From Unio delphinus (taxonomy: Eukaryota > Mollusca > Bivalvia > Unionida > Unionidae): a stretch of 64,000 bases of DNA. The position numbers and the translations under genes are program-made. Every line of letters begins with the position of its first letter. Position 1 is the stretch's first letter. The stretch spans positions 6,783,001 to 6,847,000 of the forward strand of contig JAQISU010000233.1 in the NCBI GenBank assembly GCA_029339505.1. Direction: 5' to 3'. The notes below the pieces were generated by a model. That model worked only from the letters and a program-made list of their open reading frames with translations, had not been told where the DNA came from and ran no database searches. Positions 13,285 to 29,400 of this stretch are shown here, piece after piece.

Positions 13285-13370
13285 CCATACATACATACAT
13301 ACATACATACATACATACATACATACATACATACATACATACATACATACATACATACATACATACATAC
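13285..13370. repeat. (ACAT)n microsatellite
   Basis: About 21 tetranucleotide units, preceded by CA-rich sequence. Confidence 0.95.
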
Positions 13371-14910
13371 TATGCTTCAGTTAATATTTTATGACCCTCG
13401 TTTATTAAAACACCGGTTTAAAAGTTTATATCTCAACTAGAATGTCAAATTTTTCGCATGATTGGATAACAATTTTGAATAAAGCATTTCGAAATAAACC
13501 CTAGGAAGTCAGTGTGTATTAAATTTTCAACTGTCATTCTGATCGCGTTTTAAAGTTAAGTATTTTTTGACATGCAGACAAATTATACTCTAGTAAAGTA
13601 TAACACACCACGAACAATTGGAGTTGCCAGGCGATACCAGCTACTGAAAATTCCGTTATTTTAACTTTTCAGCCACTGAAGGGAGAGATAACGAATATAA
13701 AGGTTTCATGATTTAATAGCTCTTAGTTCAGAAAGGTTACCATGACGTTACGCAAAACCACGAATAAATCGTTTTCCACGTTTCAAAACGTGTTACCCTA
13801 CACCCCTGGTGTAGCTGGACCGACGACTTTGCTATTTTGCTTGAAACCTATTCTTTCCTGCAAGACAATGAAGATTACAATGTATAAAATCATACACAAC
13901 AAAACATATTTGTCGTCTGCAATAAGCAGCTATTGATTTGATGGTAATAATAAAGATTTATTCGTAATCAAGTACATGTGCCAGTGTCGGTGTCATTTCC
14001 GTATGCTAGTGAAATATATTAATTGGTGTTACCTTATGTTACTGAAAGATATCGACGGTCGAAATTGTAAACCTTTTCTGAACACGTGTAGTAAAGTTGA
14101 TTAACTCCTCAATGTTTACTCTCTGAGTCTTTTGGTATCATTTTGAAAATCCATACAAAATATATTCCACATATGATCTCTATAACATATTCAAAAGAAA
14201 TTATTTTCTTTACGAACCTGAATTGTAATCATTTTAGTAAATATAAGTAAATAACGTTAGCACAGTACAGGCACAAAGCAGTACAAATTCTTTCCTTCAA
14301 ATATGGTTGTAGTTTTAGTGATGTAGTTAGAAAATAGAGAACTAACCTCGTTTGAACGTTATCTTCAGAGTACATTACTTAAACCGTTAGTTACGACTCA
14401 TTTCTATGAGAGATATTACCATTAGGGTCTGTTACACGTAGTCCTTTAACTTTATCAAAAAAGAGATAAAGAAGACTTCATGCTCAATTTAAAACGTGTG
14501 GAAGTCAACTTTTCACGCCAACTGTACCATCGCAACCAGATATAGAACTGACATTTCTAAAGGAAAACACAAAATCGTTTATCAGACGCGAATTTCAGAG
14601 AGTCTGTGCTAAATTAAAATTCGAAATCTTGGCATTGCTACAAAATTTATTAAGATCTGCGATAAAAATGCTTTCTTGTTGAATAATTTGATACGGTAGC
14701 ATGAAATCGAATTAAATTAATCATTTGACTGGAACTCTGATCTCTACCTCTGTATATCTGTCTGTCACACACTAATGTCTCGCGTTTATAAAAGTTGCGG
14801 GTATAGATGAATGAAACTGAAACACGTGCAGATGAATGAATGCTATACGATAGCTGTGAAGCTAAACGTTTATCTGACACTTTCACTGCATAAGCATGCA
14901 TTCGATATAG
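13371..14910. other. No gene recognised
   Basis: AT-rich, no repeat copy found within the window, no coding signal beyond 83 codons. Confidence 0.5.

Positions 14911-14987
<77 letters not shown>
14911..14987. repeat. (TA)n microsatellite
   Basis: Seventy-odd bases of TA followed by a short TATG and GT run that leads into the SINE tail. Confidence 0.96.
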
Positions 14988-14992
<5 letters not shown>

Positions 14993-15009
14993 TTGTATGT
15001 ATGTGTGTG

Positions 15010-15399
<390 letters not shown>

Positions 15400-15499
15400 T
15401 ATAAAATGGCCACATCTATCTGCACGAGATTAATAAATTGATCGATCGATCACAGCCTGATGTGCGAGAAAAGATTGCAAACGAAAAGAAAGCAAGAAG

Positions 15500-15501
15500 A
15501 C

Positions 15502-15585
<84 letters not shown>
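15500..15585. repeat. (TAGA)n microsatellite
   Basis: About 21 perfect TAGA units. Confidence 0.97.
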
Positions 15586-16105
15586 TGAATGAAGATCATG
15601 ATTGGTTAATTTATGTAAAACGTCTTTTACTTTCATTTATTTTTGTTAATAAATTGCACTGTGTTCGTCGAAAGTAGGGCTCAAATATATGAAGAGATTT
15701 TTTGTTGCACATAATTTATTGCATTTGGATACCTTTTGTCTGGAAAAATGTTACGAACGGATTACTTGATTCGTATTCAGTTTCATTTGCAGACTGAAGA
15801 TGCAAATTTTAAATAAACCGTTACCAGTGAAGAAGTCAAATTTATCCCCTCTGAAAGTTTTCGGGACAAAAATAGATTTTACACCAGGACTTGTTTTGGG
15901 ATGATCAAATTCCTTGTGCAACAAGTTTCAAACTTTTTTCCCCATCGCGCTGATATACATGTACACCATGTCACAGGTGCAACGACGCGAGCTTGATGTG
16001 GAAAAATAAAATAAATACATCACATCCTATCTATTGTTGTTTCTCTTCATCATAATAACGACAATGTTTTATAAAATGTTGAACTTTACTAATTTTTGTA
16101 CAAGA

Positions 16106-16161
<56 letters not shown>

Positions 16162-16166
16162 TTAAT

Positions 16167-16198
<32 letters not shown>

Positions 16199-16657
16199 GA
16201 AGAAGAAGAAGAAGAAGAAGAATAAGAAGAAGAAGAAGAAGAAGGCAATGCAAACATTAATACAGTTTTGATTGAGAATATCAATTTGCGTGAAAATTTA
16301 ATTTCAGTTGACAACATATCAAACAGAACCCACTTCATTAAATATATTTAAACCATATTATAAACACTTCAGGACATAATAAATATGGTGAATTAAATTT
16401 GTATTGGAGTAAATGCTTTGGAAGTTTCAACTTGGCAGGCCGCACAAGAAGATTATAAAACAGCAGGAAACTCCTGTTATGGATATTGAATATCAAATTA
16501 TTTCTATAGAGATCGGAATTCATGGAAATCTTAGTATTGGCTTCATATCAAACCAGACCGCAAATAATTGTCAATTAATTGTCAACTTAATGCTCAATTT
16601 ACTTATATTGTTAGTTGCATGTTAATTTCTAGAAGGCTTTCTGTTTCTGATTGCTTA

Positions 16658-16660
<3 letters not shown>
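15586..16660. other. No gene recognised; contains a trinucleotide compound tract
   Basis: Apart from the trinucleotide tract at 16107-16244, only AT-rich sequence with short frames. Confidence 0.5.
16107..16244. repeat. Compound trinucleotide repeat (CTA)n-(TAA)n-(AGA)n
   Basis: Three trinucleotide motifs that differ by single substitutions follow each other without spacer: CTA, then TAA/AAT, then AGA with one ATA interruption. Confidence 0.95.

Positions 16661-16734
<74 letters not shown>
16661..16734. repeat. (CT)n microsatellite
   Basis: About 37 CT units. Confidence 0.97.
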
Positions 16735-16736
<2 letters not shown>

Positions 16737-16801
16737 GTAATCTGCACACGGGTCGTCATTGTCAATTCGACTCGTGTGAACTTAAATTTCCGTGCCAGAA
16801 G

Positions 16802-17149
16802 CAGGGCCGGACCTATAGGGGCCCATGTGGGCCGGCCCCCCCCCCCCTTAAAAAAAAAACAACCTATTCACTGCTTTTAATAAAAGATGCAAAGGGGGTT
16901 CCGAATTTTTTAATTTTTTTTTATTTATTTACTTTTTTAAATATTTTTTTGTGCTTTTAAAACATTGCAGTTTTTAGTCACTTTTGTTAGATCCCTTTTT
17001 CAAGGTTCAGATAACACCAGATTGTACCATTTTGCATCCTTGAAAAAAAAATTCGGGGGGGGGGGGCATGCCCCCGGACCCCCCAAGAAGGCTTAACCCA
17101 ATAACAAGTTTGCCCCCCCCCCCCCTTGAAAAACTTAGGTCCGGCCCTG
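16802..17149. mobile_element. hAT-like MITE, 348 bp
   Basis: Perfect 14-base terminal inverted repeats, cagggccggaccta at the left and its reverse complement ending at 17149. The CAGGG start is typical of hAT elements. No transposase; the interior is AT-rich with runs of C (left, and near the right end) and a run of G (about 17057-17067) that can pair. An exact 8-base target duplication is not visible. The flanks share only agaag (left ccagaag, right aagaag), so the hAT label rests on the termini. Confidence 0.75.
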
Positions 17150-18584
<1,435 letters not shown>

Positions 18585-19115
18585 GATGTCTGAACGTGTT
18601 ATACTCACAATCTCTGAACGTGTTAATCTCACTATGTCTGGATGTGTTATATTCACAATGTCTGGATGTGTTATATTCACAATGTCTGAACGTGTTATAC
18701 TCACAATGTCTGAACGTGTTATACTCACAATGTCTGAACGTGTTATACTCACAATGTCTGAACGTGTTATACTCACAATGTCTGAACGTGTTATACTCAC
18801 AATGTCTGAACGTGTTATACTCACAATGTCTGAACGTGTTATATTCACAATGTCTGAACGTGTTATACTCACAATGTCTGAACGTGTTATACTCACAATG
18901 TCTGAACGTGTTATACTCACAATGTCTGAACGTGTTATACTCACAATGTCTGAACGTGTTATACTCACAATGTCTGAACGTGTTATACTCACAATGTCTG
19001 AACGTGTTATATTCACTATGTCTGAACGTGTTATACTCACAATGTCTGAACGTGTTATACTCACAATGTCTGAACGTGTTATACTCACAATGTCTGAACG
19101 TGTTATACTCACAAT
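18585..19115. repeat. 24-bp minisatellite, about 22 copies
   Basis: Unit tctgaacgtgttatactcac plus aatg. Variant units (tctggatgtgttatattcac and tctctgaacgtgttaatctc types) sit at the left edge, while central units are almost identical, differing mainly by one C/T. A 24-base period keeps reading frames phased as 8-residue repeats: SERVILTM and CLNVLYSQ on the plus strand, SITRSDIV on the minus strand. Two frames on one strand and one on the other are open throughout, which argues that openness is a by-product of the unit. Confidence 0.96.
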
Positions 19116-19169
19116 AAAATCTCTTTTCATAGATATAGACAAAGATTTTCAGATATGTTTTGATGTTGC

Positions 19170-19171
<2 letters not shown>

Positions 19172-19214
<43 letters not shown>
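19172..19214. repeat. (GT)n microsatellite
   Basis: About 20 GT units followed by GC and GT variants to about 19230. Confidence 0.95.
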
Positions 19215-19215
<1 letters not shown>

Positions 19216-19836
19216 TCTGTGTGTGCGTGCGGGTTTGTGTATGTACTCGAGTTACGAATTTGCGTTAAGTCCACATCGCTTTTTTTAAAAATAATTATGT
19301 TTCTTTTTGAGAGACAAATTATGTATGTTTAAAGAGATTTTTAAAAATTACAAGGAATACCAATACATTAAGACCTAACAAAGTAGGCGTAAACTATCAC
19401 TGGCAATGATGCAAGATGTATTCCGATCTGGCCGGACTCTTCAAGTGTAAAATGATGTAAGGAAATACCATGTTATTACAGACTGAATACCTTTAAATTT
19501 CTAAAAGCTCACAGTAGAGTAAATCCTTGGTTCAGCCTTCTGTGTGGAGAAAACCATGTCCAACATGTTAGGACCTTACATGTGCGTGATAGACGCATTT
19601 AAATTCAGGTGCTAATTTCAGTATGAGTGTTCCAAATTTATGTCTGTTGAATGTCTGAAATTCCATAAAAGAAACCACCAAAAAATATGTCTCTCTGTTC
19701 TATGTACCTCACAAAAAATACTTGTCACAAAAATATTACCTATCATTAACAACTAATCATGACCTTGCAAACTTGTAAATACTGTGTTTTATGTCCACCC
19801 ACTTATAGATTGGTTCCCATATTTTCCATATAAATA
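19215..19836. other. No gene recognised
   Basis: Unique-looking sequence; no coding or repeat signal. Confidence 0.5.
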
Positions 19837-19965
19837 GTACCATGGTTGCCATTAAATTAGTACCATGACTACCATATTATTAGTACCATGATTTCCATAT
19901 AATTAGTACCATGATCTCCATATAATTAGTACCATGGTTTCCATATAATTAGTATCATGATTTCT
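19837..19965. repeat. 23-bp minisatellite, about 6 copies
   Basis: Unit approximately agtaccatgatttccatataatt, quoted here as its first part agtaccatgatttccatat. Copies vary at several positions and degrade at both edges. Confidence 0.9.
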
Positions 19966-20047
19966 ATCATGGAGTGTCGATATTGTACAATACTGTATAT
20001 GGTCGCTCGCTGTTCATTTTAAATATATGAGATGTTCATTATTCAAC

Positions 20048-22014
<1,967 letters not shown>

Positions 22015-22255
22015 TTGACAGGAACAGTCTTTTGAACTCCATCTTAAAAGATCCCAGAGGGGGCACGTGTTCCCAATCTACACATTATTTGACACAGTAC
22101 GCGCTTTAGACGAGGACTGATATTGATAGACAGGCGAATCAAAGCGTATAATTCCTCAGAAGTGACAGGACCGCTTTCATCTGCTCAATCAAGTAATCCC
22201 CTGCATAACACCAATTAGTTTGTTGTAAGTTAGACTAGAATTCTAGCACCGCTGA
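22015..22255. repeat. Dispersed repeat F, part a, copy 1
   Basis: Aligns with 34885-35125: shared segments include cacgtgttccc, caatcaaag, cagaagtgaca and tccaatcaag-like blocks (here ctcaatcaag), in the same order. No ORF, TIR or tRNA head. Origin unknown. Confidence 0.65.
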
Positions 22256-22799
22256 CTTGGGCTTGGCGTAAACTGGTATCTGACTTACGAGACCGGTCAC
22301 TTAAAATCTGAGCGTGTTTCCCTGACCAGATTAAAGTAATAATGCTAGGCTAATAAATACTTCGTGTAACCTTTAATTTAACCCGATATGAACTCCTCGC
22401 TAAAAATGTATTCTGTGATACGATTATGTTAGATCCATTATTTTTACTTCATAAAAGCCTATTTATTTGTATCCAAAAGAACACACCGTGCTTGTTAATA
22501 CAGGCGAAAAGTTTTGCAACGTTCGCATTAACTGAGGAACTTTAACAAAATGTATATTATGATATTTGCCATGTGTTTTAATTTATTTCGTCTTTCACAG
22601 TAACTTTATTTCCCAACAAGGTAGCTTTAATAAAACACTGTTTCCAATTCCTGAGATATTTTCAAAGTAGCCAACATTTTCAAAGGCGGAAAATTGCCGT
22701 ATTTGTAATTTTCAAAAAGTCGCAGCCGTCAGGCGATAATATGATAACCCAGTTCTCATCACCTGCAATATGTTATACTTCCTTCACCCATTCTGCCCT

Positions 22800-23165
22800 T
22801 TCATTTGGCTTGATTAGGGCTTTCTGGGGTTGCACTGGACAGTGGTCACTTTTCACCTTGCTTGACATTAAAATGTTTTTCTCAAGTGGCCGTACAGATG
22901 TCCCCAGATCTAAACGACACCACGCAGGCCAAATTGATAATATAAAAGGATACGAATAAAGATAATTGTTTGGGTTATTTGACAGGTTTCAGCAACACTC
23001 CGTTAGGCGATTGTTTAACCCCAATTGCTTGAGCCCAAATTTCTCGATTACGGTTAAAGGTTGACAAGTATCTATGATTACTAAAATGGTCATCGATTAT
23101 TGCGGGGATTCATCCTAGGACAGGACCCTAAACACTTGGTCAGTTATCAGGCCGTAGTATTTGAC
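22800..23165. repeat. Dispersed repeat F, part b, copy 1
   Basis: Aligns with 38045-38390: shared segments include cactggaca, tggtc, gatggcccc/gatgtcccc, ttatttgacaggttt and tccgttaggc/tccgttaggt. A 72-codon plus frame at 22741-22959 lies over it but is interrupted in the paralogous copy, so it is not treated as coding. The 545 bases between parts a and b (22256-22799) show no clear match elsewhere. Confidence 0.7.
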
Positions 23166-24208
23166 TCGTTTTGAAAGTTAGCCACGGGCAATAAAGTGGA
23201 CTTTTCTAGAGTGCACGCGGAAAGGCCTGCTTTGAATGAATCCGCATTATTCTTATAAATAATTTCAGTTGAAGGAATAGTAAAATCTGTAACACATGGA
23301 ATTGCCACAATCTATTAGATATAATATACAACGAATGAGAATTAAATTAAGAAAAGGCAATATACATAGGTATATTTCAACCCTGTTGCAATGGTCAGTG
23401 TTCTCTTACAACACCCTCTTAATTAAAAAAATCTGTCTTTTTAAATTTCAAATCAGTAATTAGTGATAAATGTACGTGTATTTTCTTTATTAGTTTAATC
23501 CGGAAAGCAATAATACAGTTTAGAAAACATCACATTATGTACATATAAATAAAGATCGAAAGTAAATGTGGATGAGGATAAATTTATCAGAAATCGTTTG
23601 ACTCTCTATTTCAAAACAAATCCTGATGTTTGTATGTTCGCAGTGGTCAACCAACGCCTGATTTTTTCTTGCTATACATATTCTGATAATAGTACTGTGC
23701 AGTTCCGTTGTGCTCTCTTAAAATCATGGCAAGGCATGATGTTTGGGTAATATTTACAGATATTGATAGTACGCTTTATTGAGCACAGGAAAACAAAACC
23801 GAAAGGTAGTAAGTAGTACATAATGCAAGCTGAGAATAGCCGATGTTATTGTTTTGTGTCTCAGATGGTCTACAAATTTCAATGTTGAACGAGGAGGAGG
23901 CTCCCCACTGGTTTCACGAGTCTCGAAATAGCAATCAACCGGTCTATGTCAATGAAAGCGTAATTGACACAAATTAAAGTAATTTAGCTGCCTAATAAAT
24001 TGTGGCATTAAATGCGTTATCTGTCCATGCATCACTCGACGGAAAATTATTTGGTGACCACCGTTTTGCCAATTTTCAACACCTACTTAGGCCGCTTTAT
24101 GCATTTTTTGTTTGATTTCAGAAACACCGTATTCAAATAATGTTCTTGTTCATTACAGAGCTACAGACTGGACAGGAAAGAATCTTTCTAATATATAATA
24201 TATGTATG
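23166..24208. other. No gene recognised
   Basis: AT-rich sequence with no repeat copy in the window and no frame above 60 codons with a motif. Confidence 0.5.
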
Positions 24209-24300
24209 CTTCTTCCTCCACCATTATTACTGGGCGCCATTATAGCCTATATTGTGATGAAAAATGGCGTAAAACCCTACAACAACAACAACAACAATAA
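24209..24300 (+). mobile_element. SINE-A 3' fragment
   Basis: Only the last 90 or so bases of SINE-A: cttcctccaccattattac, the gaaaaatggcgtaaaaccct end and an (AAC)n tail. A 5'-truncated insertion. Confidence 0.88.
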
Positions 24301-24734
24301 CATCAATGTATAGCGAGGAGATCTTTGAAATTACTTAAAATTACGTACATTCGAAAACACGATATAATGACTCAGAGAATCACACTGAGATACTAGATGA
24401 CTAATAATGTCGTTTAAAACACACATTGAAGTCTGCTTGAGACAAGGAAATATGGTTGCATTTATGGTAAGAAATAATTTTGTCTGAATCTCATATAAAA
24501 CTGAACAAACCAAAACTTAGACATTTATATTTAAAAGCTCCTAAACTATACATCTGCATTCCTAATAAATGAAGAGCAGATGAGTTGAATTCAAGAAACT
24601 GGAGTCATGCACTACATGCTAAACTATTATTTCATAAGCAAAGGATCCACTTTAACAATTTCGGTATTTAAACTAGAACACTGTTCATCATTAATGTCTT
24701 TTGAAATAACTCACTTATAAAGGGAGAATATGAA
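24301..24734. other. No gene recognised
   Basis: Nothing beyond short chance frames between two SINEs. Confidence 0.5.
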
Positions 24735-25058
24735 GTGTGTGTGTGTGTGTGTGTGTTTGTGTGTGTGTGTGCGCGCGCGCGTGTGTGATTTGGAGTTTTA
24801 ACGTAGGTTAAAAAATTAATTCATATCGCTACAATGTCTGCAGTGTAGCAGTTTATAGTGATGTCTAGCAGTGGGGCATCACACCGCAGACATGTATCAT
24901 CATGTCACACCAAAATCGCATTATCCTGAAACCAGGCCGACCATTCCTAACACTAAACTCTTAATGCTGAGCGTCCAGCGATGAAGCTATTAGTACCATT
25001 TTCATAAGTCTTTGGTGTGACTCAGCCGAGATTCGAACACGCGACCTCGTTGCTATCC
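24735..25058 (-). mobile_element. SINE-B copy, minus strand, with (AC)n tail
   Basis: SINE-B is a second tRNA-derived family. The head resembles ggtggcttagtggttagagc with a B box of the gttcgaatcc type. The body holds caaaaatggtactaacagct, a block with the palindrome-like atgtctgcggcat, and a 3' end near gttaaagctacgttaaaactcc followed by an AC-rich tail. This copy reads on the minus strand. Its tail is the GT/GC tract at 24735-24786 and its B box lies near 25030-25042. The head beyond that is lost or diverged. Confidence 0.85.
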
Positions 25059-25787
25059 TACGTAAAACGAATAAAGCTATCAAAAAGGTTAGTGAATTAT
25101 TAATGATCAAAGAATCTAACCGGGATCTCTGTGGTTTGCTGTACTCCCTTCACCCTATTGATACGCTCCAATCTTCTTACCTCTCGGCTAGGCGCACATG
25201 CCCATGAATGATGGAACTTACCGTAGTCGTACGAATATGCATTCATGCGTAGCAGACACACTCGCATGACGAAATAGTTCTTAATTCTCATCTTAATACA
25301 CGTTCACGTTGGATACCTTGGACAGAAGTCAAGAAATATAACGGTTAATATAGAAAGTTACAAATATACACCAGACAGGGGGCAAAGCGCTGTCCTAGAT
25401 CCTACAGTAGGTGAGCTATAATATGAAGTTAAATTTGATATGGAGAAAGATTATCACACAGGTTAGAGTAATGTTAATTCGCCTCCTGCTGAGATCAAAA
25501 ACTAGAGAAGATTGAAGAATATTGCAAATATAGACTTAGTATTTGGCCTCAAATTATTTCACAGGAACAACTTATGTCCAAATGAAATATATCAAGTACC
25601 ATAGGAAGAAGGATTGAAGGAAAGGAATAAAACAGTATAGGATGCGAGTAATATGGCCGTATCACGATGGATCAGTATAGGAGGCGAGTAAAATAATCGT
25701 ATCAAGATGAGTTGAGGCGAGCAAGTGGAAACACGACCAATTTCCATGGGGGATACTTTTGAAGAAAACAAAACAAAATTGTATTTC
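25059..25787. other. No gene recognised; small internal duplication
   Basis: A segment of about 40 bases is repeated in tandem with changes near 25632-25710 (cagtataggatgcgagtaat and cagtataggaggcgagtaaa). Otherwise nothing seen. Confidence 0.5.
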
Positions 25788-25997
25788 ATAGCTTGATGCT
25801 ATTCGAAATAGTTGTCATCCAGGCAATTTGTTTAGATATTCTACTTGCCTTGAACCAACTTGTCTACTGCTGTAGGTGGCTAGCTCTGCTTTCTAGCCGA
25901 TTATTGGTATTTCACTGGCTACATACTGTACAGTTACTATTTAAGGTGTACATGCCTCACATAAGTGTCAAGAACAGAACAAGCCAGAAAGACCACA

Positions 25998-26094
<97 letters not shown>

Positions 26095-26190
26095 AAATAA
26101 TTAATTATTACACAATAAGGGCTCAAAAAGTCACACCATGTACTTAAGAAATTTGACATTGGCCAATTTAAAAAACAGTCCCCTGCCACC
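25788..26190. repeat. Dispersed repeat E, copy 1, interrupted by (TA)n
   Basis: Aligns with 50113-50585 and partly with 53480-53740: shared segments include gttgtcatccag, gatattctactt, tctactgct, ggtgtacatgcct, aagaaattt and cccctgccac. A 92-base TA tract (26001-26092) sits where copy 2 has only the short segment caaatatatccatat. Confidence 0.78.
26001..26092. repeat. (TA)n microsatellite within repeat E
   Basis: Perfect TA tract expanded at a position where the paralogous copy near 50490 has only a few AT steps. Confidence 0.96.
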
Positions 26191-27450
26191 TGTTTTGTAT
26201 TCATGAAAGCAGCATTGTTTGCCATTTCCATCCATTTTATCCTCGGTTTAGCACACGTGGAGTTAACCTGAACTTGAATACGTTAACGTGTCATAATTTA
26301 CCCAGTGTCCGAGGGACCACTATGCAGCACTAGGGTATAACTTTCTCGGGTTGGCAGTACGATGACGATTTCATCGGATCACACCACTGACTTTAAATGC
26401 CTAATCAACCATACTAACTTTTATGGAGAATTTAATTCTGTGGATAATCGTTATCTACGTAAAATAAGAAACGAATTAGTCTAATATTTGTCTACAAGAA
26501 TGTGCGAGAGATTAAAGAACCCATGGAAACTCAAAATCAAGTACCAAACAATAAACGAGCAATAGTTATTAAACATAAACTACGCCCATTGTTAGTCTGG
26601 ACAAAGGGAAGGAAGTATAGCCACTTAAAGTAGGGATAATATAAATCTAAATACGAAGAACAAAACAACGAGTAACAGTTGCAAAATTGTAATAGTATTT
26701 TTATTGTAATTGTATATCTTTATTTTAACACACACACACAGACACACACACACAGACACACACACACACACACACATGACACTTAAAACTTGGACAGGAA
26801 AACCACTTACCAAAACATACTATGCGGACAAAACAAGTTGTCACTTCTATGTGCTAACCAGCAAAACAAGAAGTACTTGTCGATCTAATTCTAACACACA
26901 TTACGGTAACCCCTCATTGTCTGCTAAGTTGAATAAAATATGGTAGAGTCGACATCTAATCGGAATTGAGAGAGGATATGGTCACCATTTAAATCCGAAT
27001 TTAATTTTGCTCAAACATCGTGCTGAAAAGTTATAAAACAATACGCTGGGAAGCCATTCGGCGGCGAAACGTATGCAGTTCGAAGAAAGACAAAGCTTCG
27101 TAACGGCAAGTAAGTTATTTACTCGACTGTTGCAGGATATTACGGCATTATGATTGCAATAATGTGCATTTTGTATACTTCATTACTAGAATCGCAAGTA
27201 CGTATAATTACAATTTAGTGTTTATTTTACATGCGTATTTGAGAAATGAGGTATGATTATATAATGAATTACGTAGATTGTTTGTTCGCGGTCAGAATTA
27301 ATATTGTAAGTCGCTTGTTGGTTATTTTCTAGTAAACTAGTGGTTTTGTTAATGTCATATTCTCAAGTGTTCAACTTGATTTGAATTGTAACTTTGGCAA
27401 ATGGTTGCAGTGTGTACAATTAGTTAATATGTATGTAAGGATTTATCAGA
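26191..27450. other. No gene recognised
   Basis: Contains (AC)n with two GACA interruptions at about 26729-26776. No coding signal. Confidence 0.5.
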
Positions 27451-27457
27451 GTATATA

Positions 27458-27541
<84 letters not shown>
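27451..27541. repeat. (TA)n microsatellite
   Basis: About 90 bases of TA with one tt step near 27460. Confidence 0.96.
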
Positions 27542-27544
<3 letters not shown>

Positions 27545-27756
27545 ATATTTACGTACATTTTGCAGGTGTGAAATGTACACAAATGCGTCTGATTGTTGTA
27601 ATATTGTTCAGTATAATGAGACTAAGAGATGTGACGCACTTTATTGATGTCTATATTATAAGTAGTTCATACCGTGCTTTTATTACGACCTTGTTTACTA
27701 TACAAGAACAAATGGGTATTTCGATGTGCATGAATACGTGACCGAAAAGTGTACAA

Positions 27757-28480
27757 GTTTTTATCTGATGATTGAATATTGGTTAGTGTGAGTTGAGATG
27801 GTTAAGGAAATATGCTAACGTCCTTGTGTTTTCACAGGAAACGTTTAAGGGACAGGCTTCCGGTATAGTTTGGTCACGACTCTCTAGGTGGGAATAAAGA
27901 CTAGTGGAGAAGTCGATTGTGAATCGAAGGCTAGTCGGAAAAGGAGTCGAAGAGGAGAAATTGGAGAAGGAGCAGTCGAGAAGGAGGATGAGTTAGAAGG
28001 AAAGTCAGAAGGAGAGAAGGAATTGGCGGGATAGGAGAGGTACAGATGAGTAGAAAACAAGAACAGGCGGAAAAGCTATCTCACGCTATAATCAAATAAT
28101 GCATAAGGCTATCACTTGGTCGAGAGAAAGATGAGTGACTGGGTAATTATTATCATTTTACTGATGAATGTTATTAAGTTGTTATTCAGTTGAATTTCAC
28201 CTTTTTGTGTACTCAATAATTTAACTGTCGGCATTACTGATTGGGAGCACGGAGCTTTACGTCTCTACCACTAATTTCACTTCCTACAAAGGCGAACCTG
28301 TGTGGGACTGTCTATAGTAATTTAACTAACATATTGAGAGCACCCCTATCCCAAACATTATAACACACCTACCACACTGGCAGCATAACAACCTGTCATA
28401 TCACAGCTACTTTTAGAATATCATGTGATTGTTTATCGAGTTTCAATTGGCTAACGGGATTTCAATTTATGACAGAATAA
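27757..28480 (-). repeat. Dispersed repeat G, copy 1, minus strand
   Basis: The reverse complement aligns along most of its length with 55504-56160 plus the end of the 36-bp array there. Shared segments include aactcgataaacaatcacat, gtgtggtaggtgtgtt, tttgggataggggtgctc, tagacagtcccaca, gcctttgtaggaagtgaaatta and the end segment caatcatcagata. It includes a purine-rich stretch (about 27887-28045) that is pyrimidine-rich in plus-oriented copies. It carries the 36-base motif once. No TIR or ORF defines a class. Confidence 0.8.
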
Positions 28481-29384
28481 ATTAGCTCTTGACTGTGTGC
28501 TATGCCTAACCAAAGTCAGTAGATTAGTTCCAGCTGGTACTATTGTTTTCTTACTTGTGACCTGTGCTTTTATAGTCATGACTAACTGGCAGGGCCGATA
28601 AGAAAGGTGTAGGGTAACCAGGCTGAATGACACTTTTTAATTTTATATAAAACAATTGTTTGAACAAGAACTAGGAGAGGCCATGTTTCTTAACTCAGGG
28701 CCCGTAATTGCTCTATACGTCCCTGCTACTGAGTATAATGTTCGAGTCGAAGCTCTTACAGTGTAGTCTGATGGTGTATGGCTCGGACGTCTTACTCGCT
28801 ATGCAATTTTACAAGAGTACAGCGTCTGGTAGTAAAGCGGAAACGCTATAAGGTTTTTGTAGCATTTGTTTCTTAAACACGCATCGACTATTAATCTCAA
28901 AAGCAGACTTTCACATTCCAACCCTTCTATGAAGATCTGACAGTCCCCATTACGTTCAAGTGACGTTATTACAGGACTGTCAGGTTACAGTTTTCCTTAG
29001 TCTTAACGTCAATCGAGCCATTTGACTTTTTCTCACTAAGTGTAAATTTCAGTTTATACAAACATCACACATTAAAATGATTGCGCCCATGTAAGCAGTG
29101 TTGACCCTGCGAAGAGACTGTATTCGAGAAAATGTGTTATCTTTGGGTTATGTTTACTAGCGTAAATTTAAAAAAAAAAGATACAAAATAAGTAGAACAT
29201 GTCTTATCTTTCCTTTGAATGCTTCGATATTACACGTTCTTGTATCGCCGTGTTATCAAAAGCATAAAGTTTTATAGAAGGTCAATGTATGGCATTAGAG
29301 AAGACGTCATAGCCAAGTCCATAATGTGCTTATATACGGTCTCCATGCACAGACTTATATCAGACTGATTGAGTGCCTAAAGAC
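28481..29384. other. No gene recognised
   Basis: AT-rich sequence, no repeat copies seen, no coding signal. Confidence 0.5.
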
Positions 29385-29400
29385 GTTATAGAATATTTAA

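Noticed and set aside
12740..13368. Three overlapping minus-strand frames of 114-204 codons
   Set aside because: Product of a stop-free 35-base unit together with CT and ACAT microsatellites.
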